A stretch of DNA of 64,000 nt, from the NCBI RefSeq assembly GCF_005885635.1, contig NZ_VATY01000001.1, positions 1,364,001-1,428,000 on the forward strand. Direction: 5' to 3'. Made by a program: the position numbers and the translations under genes. The notes beneath the pieces are model-generated. The model saw only the letters and a program-made list of their open reading frames with translations. It searched no databases and was not told where the DNA came from. The stretch comes from Maribacter algarum (ex Zhang et al. 2020). GTDB taxonomy: Bacteria; Bacteroidota; Bacteroidia; Flavobacteriales; Flavobacteriaceae. Each line of letters starts with the position of its first letter. Positions within the stretch are counted from its first letter, which is position 1. Positions 56,478 through 64,000 of the stretch are shown here, one piece after another.

Positions 56478-58673
56478 TTATTCATGCTTTCCAATAAGGG
56501 CAAAATCCAGGTGACGTTTTACTAAGTCAGAGTTTTTGACCATTACTATCACTTCATCACCAAGAGTATATCTTTTATTAGTGCGTTCACCAACAATTGC
56601 ATACTCCTTCTCATCAAATATATAATAATCCCCTTTTATATCACGAATACGTACCATGCCTTCGCACTTATTTTCGATAATCTCCACATAAATCCCCCAT
56701 TCGGTAACTCCAGAAATCACCCCAACGAATTCTTGGTCCTGGTGATCTTGCATAAACTTGATTTGCATATATTTTATCGAATCGCGTTCCGCACTAGAAG
56801 CTAGATATTCCATATCCGAAGAATGTTTACACTTTTCTTCATAAATTTCTGCTTTTGGTGAAGCTCCTCCATCCAAATAATGCTGTAACAAACGATGCAC
56901 CATCACATCGGGATAACGACGAATTGGTGATGTAAAATGGGAGTAATAATCAAATGCTAATCCATAGTGGCCTATATTTTCGGTGGTATATACCGCCTTA
57001 CTCATACTTCGTATCGCAAGGGTGTCTACTAAATTCTGTTCTTTTTTACCTTTTACGTCTTCGAGAAGCTTGTTTAGAGACGCGCTAATGGACTTTTTAT
57101 CCTTAAAGTCTAATCTATGCCCGAAACGAGAAACGATTCCGTTAAGCGCTATTAATTTATCTTCATTCGGATTATCATGTATGCGATATACAAATGGCTT
57201 TGTAGGTTTTTGTTTTCCTATGAATTGTGCCACTTTTCGGTTAGCCAATAACATGAATTCTTCAATCAGTTTATTCGCATCTTTAGCTTCTTTAAAATAA
57301 ACACTAGTAGGTTCAGCTTTTTCATTCAAATTAAATCGAACTTCAACTTTATCAAAAGAAATTGCCCCTTGATCCATACGGGCAGCCCGCATTATTTTTC
57401 CTAATCTATCTAAAGTTAATGTTGCATCAACAACTTCTTTTGAAACTGAATATTTATCACCTCTTATTGAAATATCCTGAGGAATATTGCCATTGCCATT
57501 TTCGATTATATATTGCGCTTCTTCATAGGCAAATCGTTCGTCAGAATCGATTACAGTGCGTCCGAACCATTCGTTTTTAATGTTTGCTTTATCATCTAAT
57601 TCAAAGATGGCTGAAAAAGTATATTTTTCTTCGTTAGGCCTTAGCGAACACGCATTGTTTGATAAAACTTCAGGAAGCATTGGTACAACTCTATCGACTA
57701 AATAAACAGAAGTTGCACGATTATAAGCTTCGTCATCCAAAACAGTTCCTTCCAGTAAATAATGAGAAACATCCGCAATATGAATTCCAATTTCATAATT
57801 CCCATTTTCTAAAACTTCAAAAGAAAGTGCATCATCAAAATCTTTTGCATCTTTAGGGTCGATTGTAAACGTTAAGGTATTTCGCATATCCCTACGTTTT
57901 GCAATTTCTTCCGGTTTAATAGAAGTATCCAACTGGTCTGCATAACGTTCTACTTCCAAGGGAAAGGAATAGGGTAGTCCGTATTCTGCTAAAATGGAAT
58001 GTATTTCTGTATCATGTTCTCCAGGTTTCCCTAAAACTACGGTAACTTTTCCGAAAGGAGAATCCGCATTATCGGGCCATTCTGTTATTTCTACAATAAC
58101 CTTATCGCCATCATTTGCTTTCCCTATTTTATCCTGAGAAACAAAAATATCAGTGTACATTCTGAAATCCGTAGGACGTATAAATGCAAAAGTCTTCTGC
58201 ATGTCTACAATTCCAACAAAATCCTTTTTATTTCGCTCAACTATTTTTGTAATCTCACCCTCTAGTTTTTTACCCTTTCTTCTTGGGAAAATATAGACTT
58301 CAACTGTGTCTTTATGAAAAGCTTTTTTTAATTTGTTAAAGGGGACAAATACGTCATCATCCATACCTTCAATAATGATATAGGCATTACCTCTCCCTGT
58401 TATATCAACTATTCCTGTATGGTAAGTTTTTGTGGAAACAATTGCTTTATAACTTCCCCTGCTTTCTTCAATAATTCGTTTACTTTCTTTAAGTTGAACT
58501 AGTTTTTTAATAAGTATATTTCTATCGTGAGCCTCTGTCACGCCTATCTTTGCAGCAATTTGTTTATAATTAAAGCTCTTTTTCGGTTCTTTTTCTAGCA
58601 CCGTAAAAATCCCTTTAGTTATTTCGTTTTTTCTATGGTTTTTAGCCTTTTTGTTTTTCTTCTTTTTAGACAT
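56478..58673 (-). CDS. rnr: Ribonuclease R
   Basis: A 731-residue 3'-5' exoribonuclease of the RNase II family that degrades structured RNA. The basic N-terminus (MSKKKKNKKAKNHRKNE) is followed by a helix-turn-helix-like region and cold-shock OB folds. The RNB catalytic domain follows (FTIDPKDAKDFDDALSF with the metal-binding Asp cluster; HYGLAFDYYSHFTSPIRRYPD). A C-terminal S1 domain closes it (QEFVGVISGVTEWGIYVEI). Length and order match RNase R rather than the shorter RNase II. It is divergent from rpiB across a 611-base AT-rich region. Confidence 0.95.
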   Translation of the reverse strand: MSKKKKNKKAKNHRKNEITKGIFTVLEKEPKKSFNYKQIAAKIGVTEAHDRNILIKKLVQLKESKRIIEESRGSYKAIVSTKTYHTGIVDITGRGNAYIIIEGMDDDVFVPFNKLKKAFHKDTVEVYIFPRRKGKKLEGEITKIVERNKKDFVGIVDMQKTFAFIRPTDFRMYTDIFVSQDKIGKANDGDKVIVEITEWPDNADSPFGKVTVVLGKPGEHDTEIHSILAEYGLPYSFPLEVERYADQLDTSIKPEEIAKRRDMRNTLTFTIDPKDAKDFDDALSFEVLENGNYEIGIHIADVSHYLLEGTVLDDEAYNRATSVYLVDRVVPMLPEVLSNNACSLRPNEEKYTFSAIFELDDKANIKNEWFGRTVIDSDERFAYEEAQYIIENGNGNIPQDISIRGDKYSVSKEVVDATLTLDRLGKIMRAARMDQGAISFDKVEVRFNLNEKAEPTSVYFKEAKDANKLIEEFMLLANRKVAQFIGKQKPTKPFVYRIHDNPNEDKLIALNGIVSRFGHRLDFKDKKSISASLNKLLEDVKGKKEQNLVDTLAIRSMSKAVYTTENIGHYGLAFDYYSHFTSPIRRYPDVMVHRLLQHYLDGGASPKAEIYEEKCKHSSDMEYLASSAERDSIKYMQIKFMQDHQDQEFVGVISGVTEWGIYVEIIENKCEGMVRIRDIKGDYYIFDEKEYAIVGERTNKRYTLGDEVIVMVKNSDLVKRHLDFALIGKHE

Positions 58674-59284
58674 TAAATTTTCTTGGTATTCAAGTGGTAA
58701 GTTATAAATCTATTCCACTATGTTCTTTGATATAGGTTTCTTAGTTATCCTCAAAAAGGTTATGAACACATATATCAATATATTCTTTTTTCTTTTTAAA
58801 TTTTAAATAAAAATGATGGTTATTATAGGATGTTAATAATGGAGATAAAAAATTCAAAGAAAACTTGCTTTGAACCGATTTTAAAATTTATTGACATTCT
58901 TTACAACTGGAATCATTTTAACAATCAGTTGTTTAACATTTTTATCAACCTATCTTGATAAGTGATATCAACACAAAATTTGTAATAAGTAATTACAAAG
59001 GTAGTGTTAACTTCTCAATCTGAAGGCTTGATATCTTTCTGTTAATTTCTGAGAAGTAAATTGTGGATTCTTGGTTGAGTTTTGTAAAGCACTTTTGAAA
59101 TGGATTAACAAAACTTAAAAGTGAGTTTTTGTTGTAACGTTATCAACAATTTTCAAAGGGAATCTAAACAACAAATTAACCGATTTAAATGTCAAATTTG
59201 AAATAAGTGTTGTCAACAGATGAATAGTTGTGGTGAAACGCTTTCATTTGTACATTTGTATTACTAACCTAACTTTTTGATGTG
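58674..59284. other. AT-rich intergenic region with DnaA-box-like sites; candidate replication origin
   Basis: No gene in 611 bases between divergent rnr and rpiB. Sequences near the DnaA box TTATCCACA: TTATCCTCA (58745, 8 of 9), TTATCAACA (59140, 8 of 9), TTATGAACA (58760), TTATCAACC (58942), ATATCAACA (58965), TTGTCAACA (59210), and on the minus strand GAATCCACA (59062-59070), each 7 of 9. Long A/T-only runs (for example 58783-58813) could serve for unwinding. Divergent flanking genes and nearby parS sites are consistent with oriC. AT-rich DNA yields such matches by chance, so this is a hypothesis. Confidence 0.4.
59228..59258 (+). promoter_or_regulatory. Promoter of the rpiB operon
   Basis: TTG at 59228, a 20-base spacer, then TACATTTG at 59251-59258. 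Both elements and the spacing match the Bacteroidota housekeeping promoter. The leader would be about 23 bases. Confidence 0.65.
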
Positions 59285-59716
59285 ATGAAAATAGCTATTG
59301 GTAATGACCACGCAGGTACAGAATATAAACTTGCTATTATAGGTTTATTGAAATCTAAAAACATTGAGGTAGCTAATTTTGGAACTGACGGAACCGATAG
59401 TGTAGATTATCCTGATTTTGTTCACCCAGTAGCGAAAGATGTTGCTGATGGAAATGTAAACAAAGGTATTATTATCTGTGGAAGTGGTAATGGTGCTTCG
59501 ATGACCGCAAACAAGCATCAAAAAGTACGTTGCGCATTATGTTGGAACAAAGAAATTGTTCAATTAGCACGCGAACATAATGATGCTAATATTTTAAGTC
59601 TTCCTGCACGTTTTATTTCATTACCACAAGCTTTGGAAATGGTAAAAATGTTTTTGGATACTGAATTCCATGGCGGACGGCACGAGCGTCGTATTGAGAA
59701 AATACCCTGCTTATAG
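59285..59716 (+). CDS. rpiB: Ribose 5-phosphate isomerase B
   Basis: A 143-residue LacAB/RpiB-family sugar isomerase, interconverting ribose 5-phosphate and ribulose 5-phosphate. The opening MKIAIGNDHAGTEYK is typical. GIIICGSGNGASMTANKH holds the catalytic Cys65, and CALCWNKEIVQLAREHNDANILSLPARF is conserved. An in-frame GTG at 59282 precedes the ATG, but the ATG at 59285 gives the family N-terminus. It leads a four-gene run: the Fur-family gene begins 3 bases after its stop. Confidence 0.93.
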   Translation: MKIAIGNDHAGTEYKLAIIGLLKSKNIEVANFGTDGTDSVDYPDFVHPVAKDVADGNVNKGIIICGSGNGASMTANKHQKVRCALCWNKEIVQLAREHNDANILSLPARFISLPQALEMVKMFLDTEFHGGRHERRIEKIPCL

Positions 59717-59719
59717 ATT

Positions 59720-60142
59720 ATGAGTTCTTCTACGGAAACTTCGCTTTTAAGCAAAAAAGGAATTTCTGTAACACCTATCCGCTTATTAGTACTAAAAACC
59801 TTTTTGAAAAATTCTCAAGCTTTTTCTTTAAAAGATTTGGAAGAAAAACTTTTCTTTTCAGAACGCTCCACGATTTTCAGAACACTACAACTCTTTGAGA
59901 AAAAGGGAATTCTACATGAGATTATTAGTTCTGATGGAATTAAAAGTTATGCACTCTGTTCTGATTCCGAACATGAAAACCATAATGACCAACATGCGCA
60001 TTTAAAATGTAGGAAATGCAATTCTGTTTTTTGTGTTTCTTTGGATATTGAACACTTTTTTTCAGCAAGCAATGATTATCAAGTTGATGACGTTCAGATT
60101 TTTATAAATGGAATCTGTAAAGCTTGCAACTCGGTTGCATAA
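59720..60142 (+). CDS. Fur-family metal-responsive transcriptional regulator
   Basis: A 140-residue Fur superfamily repressor. The winged-helix DNA-binding half (about 12-75) contains VTPIRLLVLKTFLKNS and SERSTIFRTLQLFEKKGIL. The dimerisation half has a structural zinc site of two CxxC pairs, C97/C100 (HLKCRKC) and C133/C136 (CKAC), and a His-rich stretch (SEHENHNDQHAH). Zinc (Zur-like) or another metal is plausible because a cation exporter gene follows 33 bases downstream. I cannot assign the metal from sequence alone. Confidence 0.88.
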   Translation: MSSSTETSLLSKKGISVTPIRLLVLKTFLKNSQAFSLKDLEEKLFFSERSTIFRTLQLFEKKGILHEIISSDGIKSYALCSDSEHENHNDQHAHLKCRKCNSVFCVSLDIEHFFSASNDYQVDDVQIFINGICKACNSVA

Positions 60143-60175
60143 GATTAGCTGTATTTTTGATTAAATTTAAATTTA

Positions 60176-61099
60176 ATGGGTCATTCTCACCATCATTCAC
60201 ATAGTCACGGCCATCATCATCCTGATTTAAAGGGGCGAAATCTTATTATATCTATTTTTTTAAACATTCTGATTACCATTGCACAGGTAATCGGAGGATT
60301 AATTTCCGGAAGCCTTTCTTTACTTTCTGATGCACTCCACAATTTTAGTGATGTACTTTCTTTGATAGTTAGTTACATTGCTAATCTTCTAGCAAAAAAA
60401 CCATCTTCTACAAATAAGACTTTTGGTTATAAACGTGCTGAAATTATTGCCGCTTTTGTAAATGCCTCGGCCCTGATGATTGTTGCTGTTATTTTAATTA
60501 TCGAGGCAATCGAGCGTTTTCAAAACCCTCAGGAAGTGGAATCGAATCTGGTAATTTGGTTGTCTTTATTAGGAATTGCCGCAAACGGATTCAGCGTTCT
60601 CCTTCTAAAAAAAGATGCAGATAGCAATATGAATATGAAATCTGCTTATTTACATCTGTTGACCGATATGATGGCATCAGTCGCCGTTTTGGTCGGCGGA
60701 ATCTTAATGAAATATTTTCAGTGGTTTTGGGTTGACCCAGCTCTTACTTTAGCTATTGCTATTTATTTAATTTATATGGGATTTGATTTGTTGAAACAGT
60801 CTACCCGAGTACTTATGCTTTTTACTCCTGAATCAATTAAAGTTCAGGAAATTGTAGAAGCGATAAAAAAAATAGAGCCTATTAAAAATGTTCATCACGT
60901 TCATGTTTGGCAATTAAATGAAGACGAAGTGCATCTAGAAGCGCATATCGATTTTAATGAAGATATTCGTTTATCGGAATTTGATGCTATTTTAGAGCGA
61001 ATAGAAGAAGAGGTATATCACAATCACGGCATCAACCATGTCAATATTCAACCAGAATTTGGGAAATGTGATAGCAAACAAGTAATAGTACAAGACTAA
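60176..61099 (+). CDS. Cation diffusion facilitator (CzcD/ZitB-like metal exporter)
   Basis: A 307-residue inner-membrane exporter of divalent cations, probably Zn. The His-rich N-terminus (HSHHHSHSHGHHH) is followed by six membrane segments. The transport-site motifs are HNFSD (His55, Asp59) and HLLTD (His160, Asp164), the two HxxxD pairs of zinc-specific CDF proteins. The cytoplasmic C-terminal domain has VHHVHVWQLNEDEVHLEAH. It follows the Fur-family gene, which suggests metal-controlled expression. The GNAT gene overlaps its stop by one base. Confidence 0.93.
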   Translation: MGHSHHHSHSHGHHHPDLKGRNLIISIFLNILITIAQVIGGLISGSLSLLSDALHNFSDVLSLIVSYIANLLAKKPSSTNKTFGYKRAEIIAAFVNASALMIVAVILIIEAIERFQNPQEVESNLVIWLSLLGIAANGFSVLLLKKDADSNMNMKSAYLHLLTDMMASVAVLVGGILMKYFQWFWVDPALTLAIAIYLIYMGFDLLKQSTRVLMLFTPESIKVQEIVEAIKKIEPIKNVHHVHVWQLNEDEVHLEAHIDFNEDIRLSEFDAILERIEEEVYHNHGINHVNIQPEFGKCDSKQVIVQD

Positions 61100-61542
61100 T
61101 GTTAGATATTTCGGTTAAAACATTTGATGAATTAACAACCGCTGAATTGTATGATTTATTACAATTGCGCTCTGAAATATTTGTTGTTGAACAAGACTGT
61201 GTATATCAAGATATGGATGGCAAAGACCAAAAAGCGCTTCATATTATTGGAGTTAAAAACGACAAAATTGTTGCTTATGCTCGAATTTTCAAAGGTGGTG
61301 ATTATATGGCGCAAGCAAGTATAGGAAGAGTCTTGGTCAAAGCTAGCGAGCGTCAACACAGTTACGGACGAGATATTATGGAAACCTCTATCAAAACCGT
61401 GGAAGAACGATTCCAAGAAACCTCGATTGCACTTTCTGCCCAAAGTTATTTGAAACGTTTTTACAACTCTCTTGGTTTTATAGAAAAAGGAGGGGAGTAT
61501 TTAGAAGATGGTATTCCTCACGTTATGATGGTTAAAGGGTAA
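61099..61542 (+). CDS. ElaA-like GNAT-family N-acetyltransferase
   Basis: A 147-residue protein of the GNAT superfamily, ElaA type: LYDLLQLRSEIFVVEQDCVYQDMDG is the typical opening. The acetyl-CoA-binding stretch is ASIGRVLVKASERQHSYGRDIME, and YLKRFYNSLGFIEKG closes the fold. The substrate is unknown. Its ATG overlaps the stop codon of the CDF gene (TAATG), so it is translationally coupled and last in the rpiB operon. Confidence 0.88.
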   Translation: MLDISVKTFDELTTAELYDLLQLRSEIFVVEQDCVYQDMDGKDQKALHIIGVKNDKIVAYARIFKGGDYMAQASIGRVLVKASERQHSYGRDIMETSIKTVEERFQETSIALSAQSYLKRFYNSLGFIEKGGEYLEDGIPHVMMVKG

Positions 61543-61575
61543 TTTTTCAAATGGGCTCGTTCAAAAACCCCTTCT

Positions 61576-62700
61576 TTAAGCTTTAACTAAATTAGCAACC
61601 ACAAACTTTTCAAATTGCTCCAGCGCCTTAGGCATTATGGTTCTACCAAAACCGATTCTAAAAAAACCCCCGAAATCATAAACTCCACCTGGAAGCAACA
61701 ATACACTTTGCTCTTTTAAAACCCTTTCTGCAAATGCCATATCATCCGTGTCAAAATGCATTTTCACCAAAGCAACTGGACCCGCATTAGGTTTATGCCA
61801 CGAGAACAAGTCATTATATTTTTCAAAAAAGGCATCATAGAGCGGCAAGTTTTCTTTGATGATATCTAAGTTTCGTTCTAGAATTTTCTTTCGATTTCTA
61901 AGGGCAACCCCAGCTAAAAATTCACTTGGACCAGCATTGCAAATGGTCGTATATTCCTTTAGAACGGCAACTTTTTCTAAGATTTTTATGTTTTGGGAGG
62001 CAATCCAACCAATTCTTAACCCCGGCAAACCGTATGATTTTGACATAACACCTACGGAAACACCATTTTCATAGGCATCTGCAAAAGCAGGAATAGCATA
62101 TTCAGGCTTATGCTCTAATTCTCTGTAGACTTCATCGCAAAATATGATACTATCATTTGCCCTTGCAATTTCAACGATTGCCTGTTGTTCTTCTTTTGAA
62201 AAATGAAATCCAGTTGGATTATGAGGTGCGTTGAGGAAAATTGCCTTGGTTTTAGAGTTCACCATACTTTTTAATTTTTCAATATCGAAAGTGGGTTTGT
62301 CACCTTTATATTTTACATTCCAGTGAGCAACCTTACAACCTATACTTTCAGGTACCGACTGTAATGATTGATAACAAGGCGATTGTACTATTACTTCATC
62401 ATAAGGCTCAAGGTTTGCTTGTGCGAACAGAAAAATAGGCTCTTGAGCACCGGTACAAACCAAAAGATTTTCGGGATTTATAATCGCATAGATTGAAGCA
62501 ATATCACGCCTTAAATCAGGATGTCCTTTTGATTCGGTATACCCCAACCAGAGATTATGAAACTTATCTTTGGCATCTTCCTCAAAAGAAAGCAAATTAT
62601 TTATGGTCATAGCCTCTGAATCCGAATTACAAAGTGAATACCTTGCAGAAAATTCGTTGACGGTATAATATCGCTCTAGTTTGAATGGTTTTATTTTCAT
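61576..62700 (-). CDS. Fold-type I PLP-dependent aminotransferase
   Basis: A 374-residue class I/II aminotransferase-family enzyme. Motifs: NAPHNPTG (157-164), FCDEVYREL (188-195) with the PLP-binding Asp and Tyr, and the Schiff-base Lys221 in SKSYGLPGLRIGW. A C-terminal FRIGFGR holds the Arg that binds the substrate carboxylate. The substrate is not predictable. It could also be a lyase of the same fold. It converges with the GNAT gene, 33 bases between stop codons, and is 82 bases downstream of the glycosyltransferase. Confidence 0.88.
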   Translation of the reverse strand: MKIKPFKLERYYTVNEFSARYSLCNSDSEAMTINNLLSFEEDAKDKFHNLWLGYTESKGHPDLRRDIASIYAIINPENLLVCTGAQEPIFLFAQANLEPYDEVIVQSPCYQSLQSVPESIGCKVAHWNVKYKGDKPTFDIEKLKSMVNSKTKAIFLNAPHNPTGFHFSKEEQQAIVEIARANDSIIFCDEVYRELEHKPEYAIPAFADAYENGVSVGVMSKSYGLPGLRIGWIASQNIKILEKVAVLKEYTTICNAGPSEFLAGVALRNRKKILERNLDIIKENLPLYDAFFEKYNDLFSWHKPNAGPVALVKMHFDTDDMAFAERVLKEQSVLLLPGGVYDFGGFFRIGFGRTIMPKALEQFEKFVVANLVKA

Positions 62701-62782
62701 GGAGATTGTTTTTAGACAAATGCGCAGCGTATTGTTTTAGGATAAATCTACATTTAAAGAATCGATCGATAGGAGCAATGTC

Positions 62783-63724
62783 TTATTCAATGTTAACCAC
62801 TTTGGAAATGATATACAAGGGCCTACCTTTGACCTCATTAAATATTCGGCCCACATAAATACCGATTACCCCAAGCACCGTTAATACCAACCCGCCAACA
62901 AACCAAATGGAGAAAACCGTTGTTGTAAAACCGGGCACTTTAATAAAGCCGAGATAAAATGATAAGACATTATAAATGGCAATTGCAAATGATAAGGCTG
63001 AAACTATAAAACCTAGGCTCGTTATCATTCGCAAAGGCTTATTGCTATTTGAAATAATAACGTCGCCCGCCAATTTAAAAAGGGTCGCAAAAGTATAAGA
63101 TGACCTTCCGTCAAAACGTTCCGAATGCTTAACATCAATAGCACAAGATTTGAAGCCTAGAAACTGAACTAAAGATGGAAAAGAACGCGCTCCTTCCCCC
63201 ATTTTGTTATATTCCTGAATTACTTTCGCTCTGTAAATACCAAAATTGGCAATGCTTCTATCAGTGTCCAAGCCACTAAGGTAATTATAGGCACGATAAA
63301 ACAAACCAGTGGTAACGCGCGTGGTGAACTTATCTTTTCGATCCGTTCTACGGGCAAGAACGATGTCCCAACCCTCTAACGCTTTGTTGTATAAATTTGG
63401 TATTTCATCTGGGCGGTCTTGAAGGTCACAGTCCATGACAACAACCCAATCTCCTTTTGCAAAATCCAACCCCGCCGATATCGCATAATGTTGACCAAAA
63501 TTACGGCTCAAGTGAACGCCTTTTACACGATAATCCTTTTCTGAGGCATCTTTTATCTTGGTCCATGAATTATCCGGAGAACAATCATTTACCAAGATAA
63601 TTTCAAAATCCGCCGTGAAGGGCTCTACTGCAGCTCTAATCTGCTTGACCAGCTCACCTACAATAGTCTCCGCTTTATAAACAGGAGAAACTATAGAGAT
63701 TAAAGGTTGGGTAGTGCTGTTCAT
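62783..63724 (-). CDS. GT2-family glycosyltransferase (DPM1/GtrB-like)
   Basis: A 313-residue inner-membrane enzyme that probably transfers a sugar to an undecaprenyl-phosphate carrier. The GT-A domain has SIVSPVYKAE, ILVNDCSPDNSW, LSRNFGQHYAISAGLDFA and the metal-binding DCDLQDRPDE (98-107). Two C-terminal membrane segments (ITSLGFIVSALSFAIAIYNV and FSIWFVGGLVLTVLGVIGIY) are typical of the GtrB/ArnC branch. The acceptor sugar pathway is unknown. The partial gene at the window end lies 29 bases upstream of its start on the same strand, which suggests one surface-polysaccharide operon. Confidence 0.9.
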   Translation of the reverse strand: MNSTTQPLISIVSPVYKAETIVGELVKQIRAAVEPFTADFEIILVNDCSPDNSWTKIKDASEKDYRVKGVHLSRNFGQHYAISAGLDFAKGDWVVVMDCDLQDRPDEIPNLYNKALEGWDIVLARRTDRKDKFTTRVTTGLFYRAYNYLSGLDTDRSIANFGIYRAKVIQEYNKMGEGARSFPSLVQFLGFKSCAIDVKHSERFDGRSSYTFATLFKLAGDVIISNSNKPLRMITSLGFIVSALSFAIAIYNVLSFYLGFIKVPGFTTTVFSIWFVGGLVLTVLGVIGIYVGRIFNEVKGRPLYIISKVVNIE

Positions 63725-63753
63725 ATTAGTTTTCTTATGCCGAAGCTAGATAG

Positions 63754-64000
63754 TTATAATGATAAGGGTGTGAATTTGATGAGTTTTGATTGTAATTCTT
63801 TCATAAATGCGACTTCATTTTCAGACCTTCTCTTCGTATAGGTTCTATCCACAATGTTGAAATAGGATATCTTCTCTGGGTTCTCAATTTCATCTCGACT
63901 CTCAATTAATTTAATATCACTTGAGATACGAAACTGAGACATCAACCCCCTTTTTTGTTCTATTGTCAAAGGTGTGAACTGTGGTTTGATTTTGTCCGTG
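63754..64000 (-). CDS. Unidentified gene, C-terminal part only
   Basis: The frame is open to the window edge and ends in a stop at 63754, so only about the last 81 residues are seen. The sequence is polar and charged (ENPEKISYFNIVDRTYTKRR, VAFMKELQSKLIKFTPLSL). I do not recognise the family. It is upstream of the glycosyltransferase in the same direction, so it may belong to the same polysaccharide operon. Confidence 0.6.
   Translation of the reverse strand, partial: TDKIKPQFTPLTIEQKRGLMSQFRISSDIKLIESRDEIENPEKISYFNIVDRTYTKRRSENEVAFMKELQSKLIKFTPLSL

Overview
The window looks like a chromosomal segment of a marine-type member of the Flavobacteriaceae (Bacteroidota). The base composition is AT-rich. 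Several genes carry TAnnTTTG-type -7 promoter elements and lack clear Shine-Dalgarno sequences. Three proteins end in type B sorting domains of the type IX secretion system (T9SS), and three PorP/SprF-family proteins are present. Lineage families such as DUF4175, DUF4837 and GIN/DUF2807 also occur. The genus cannot be fixed from the sequence alone.

Layout. Positions 1-8.6 kb hold a cell-surface cluster: a large partial DUF11-repeat adhesin, a PorP/SprF protein and an OmpA/PD40 envelope protein. Positions 8.8-9.5 kb hold two paralogous 55-56-residue membrane proteins, each with its own terminator. Positions 9.5-13.5 kb hold DUF4837, a lytic transglycosylase with LysM domains, and pgk, all on the minus strand. 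Positions 13.9-15.4 kb hold holB and a small DoxX-like membrane protein. Positions 15.5-24.1 kb hold an OmpH/Skp-like lipoprotein, a methyltransferase, a lipoprotein, a membrane protein, mnmG, ybeY and DUF4175, all on the minus strand. Two perfect parS-type palindromes lie here, one on each side of mnmG. Positions 24.2-31.1 kb hold an AlkB-like hydroxylase, gltX, an SPFH protein, a BamA/TamA-like barrel protein and glnS.

Positions 31.4-54.4 kb form a gliding/adhesion locus resembling the sprC-sprD-sprB-sprF operon of Flavobacterium johnsoniae. It contains an Ig-like T9SS cargo protein, a PorP/SprF protein with a coiled coil and two SPOR-like domains, a 5436-residue SprB-like adhesin and SprF. 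The giant gene is a mosaic. It carries an apparently identical 1776-bp tandem duplication. Two GC-rich blocks have edges that coincide with internal repeat boundaries.

Positions 54.4-64 kb hold folB, tRNA-Cys, a LysE-type transporter, a GIN-domain protein, rnr, then an AT-rich 611-bp intergenic region with several DnaA-box-like sequences (a possible replication origin). After that come an rpiB-fur-CDF-GNAT operon, an aminotransferase, a glycosyltransferase and a partial gene cut by the window end.

How the parts fit: the surface proteins form two sets in which a large T9SS cargo sits beside its PorP/SprF partner, plus an envelope-anchored protein that shares the same SPOR-like module. The two parS sites and the candidate origin, about 39-41 kb apart, together suggest that this window is close to the chromosome origin.
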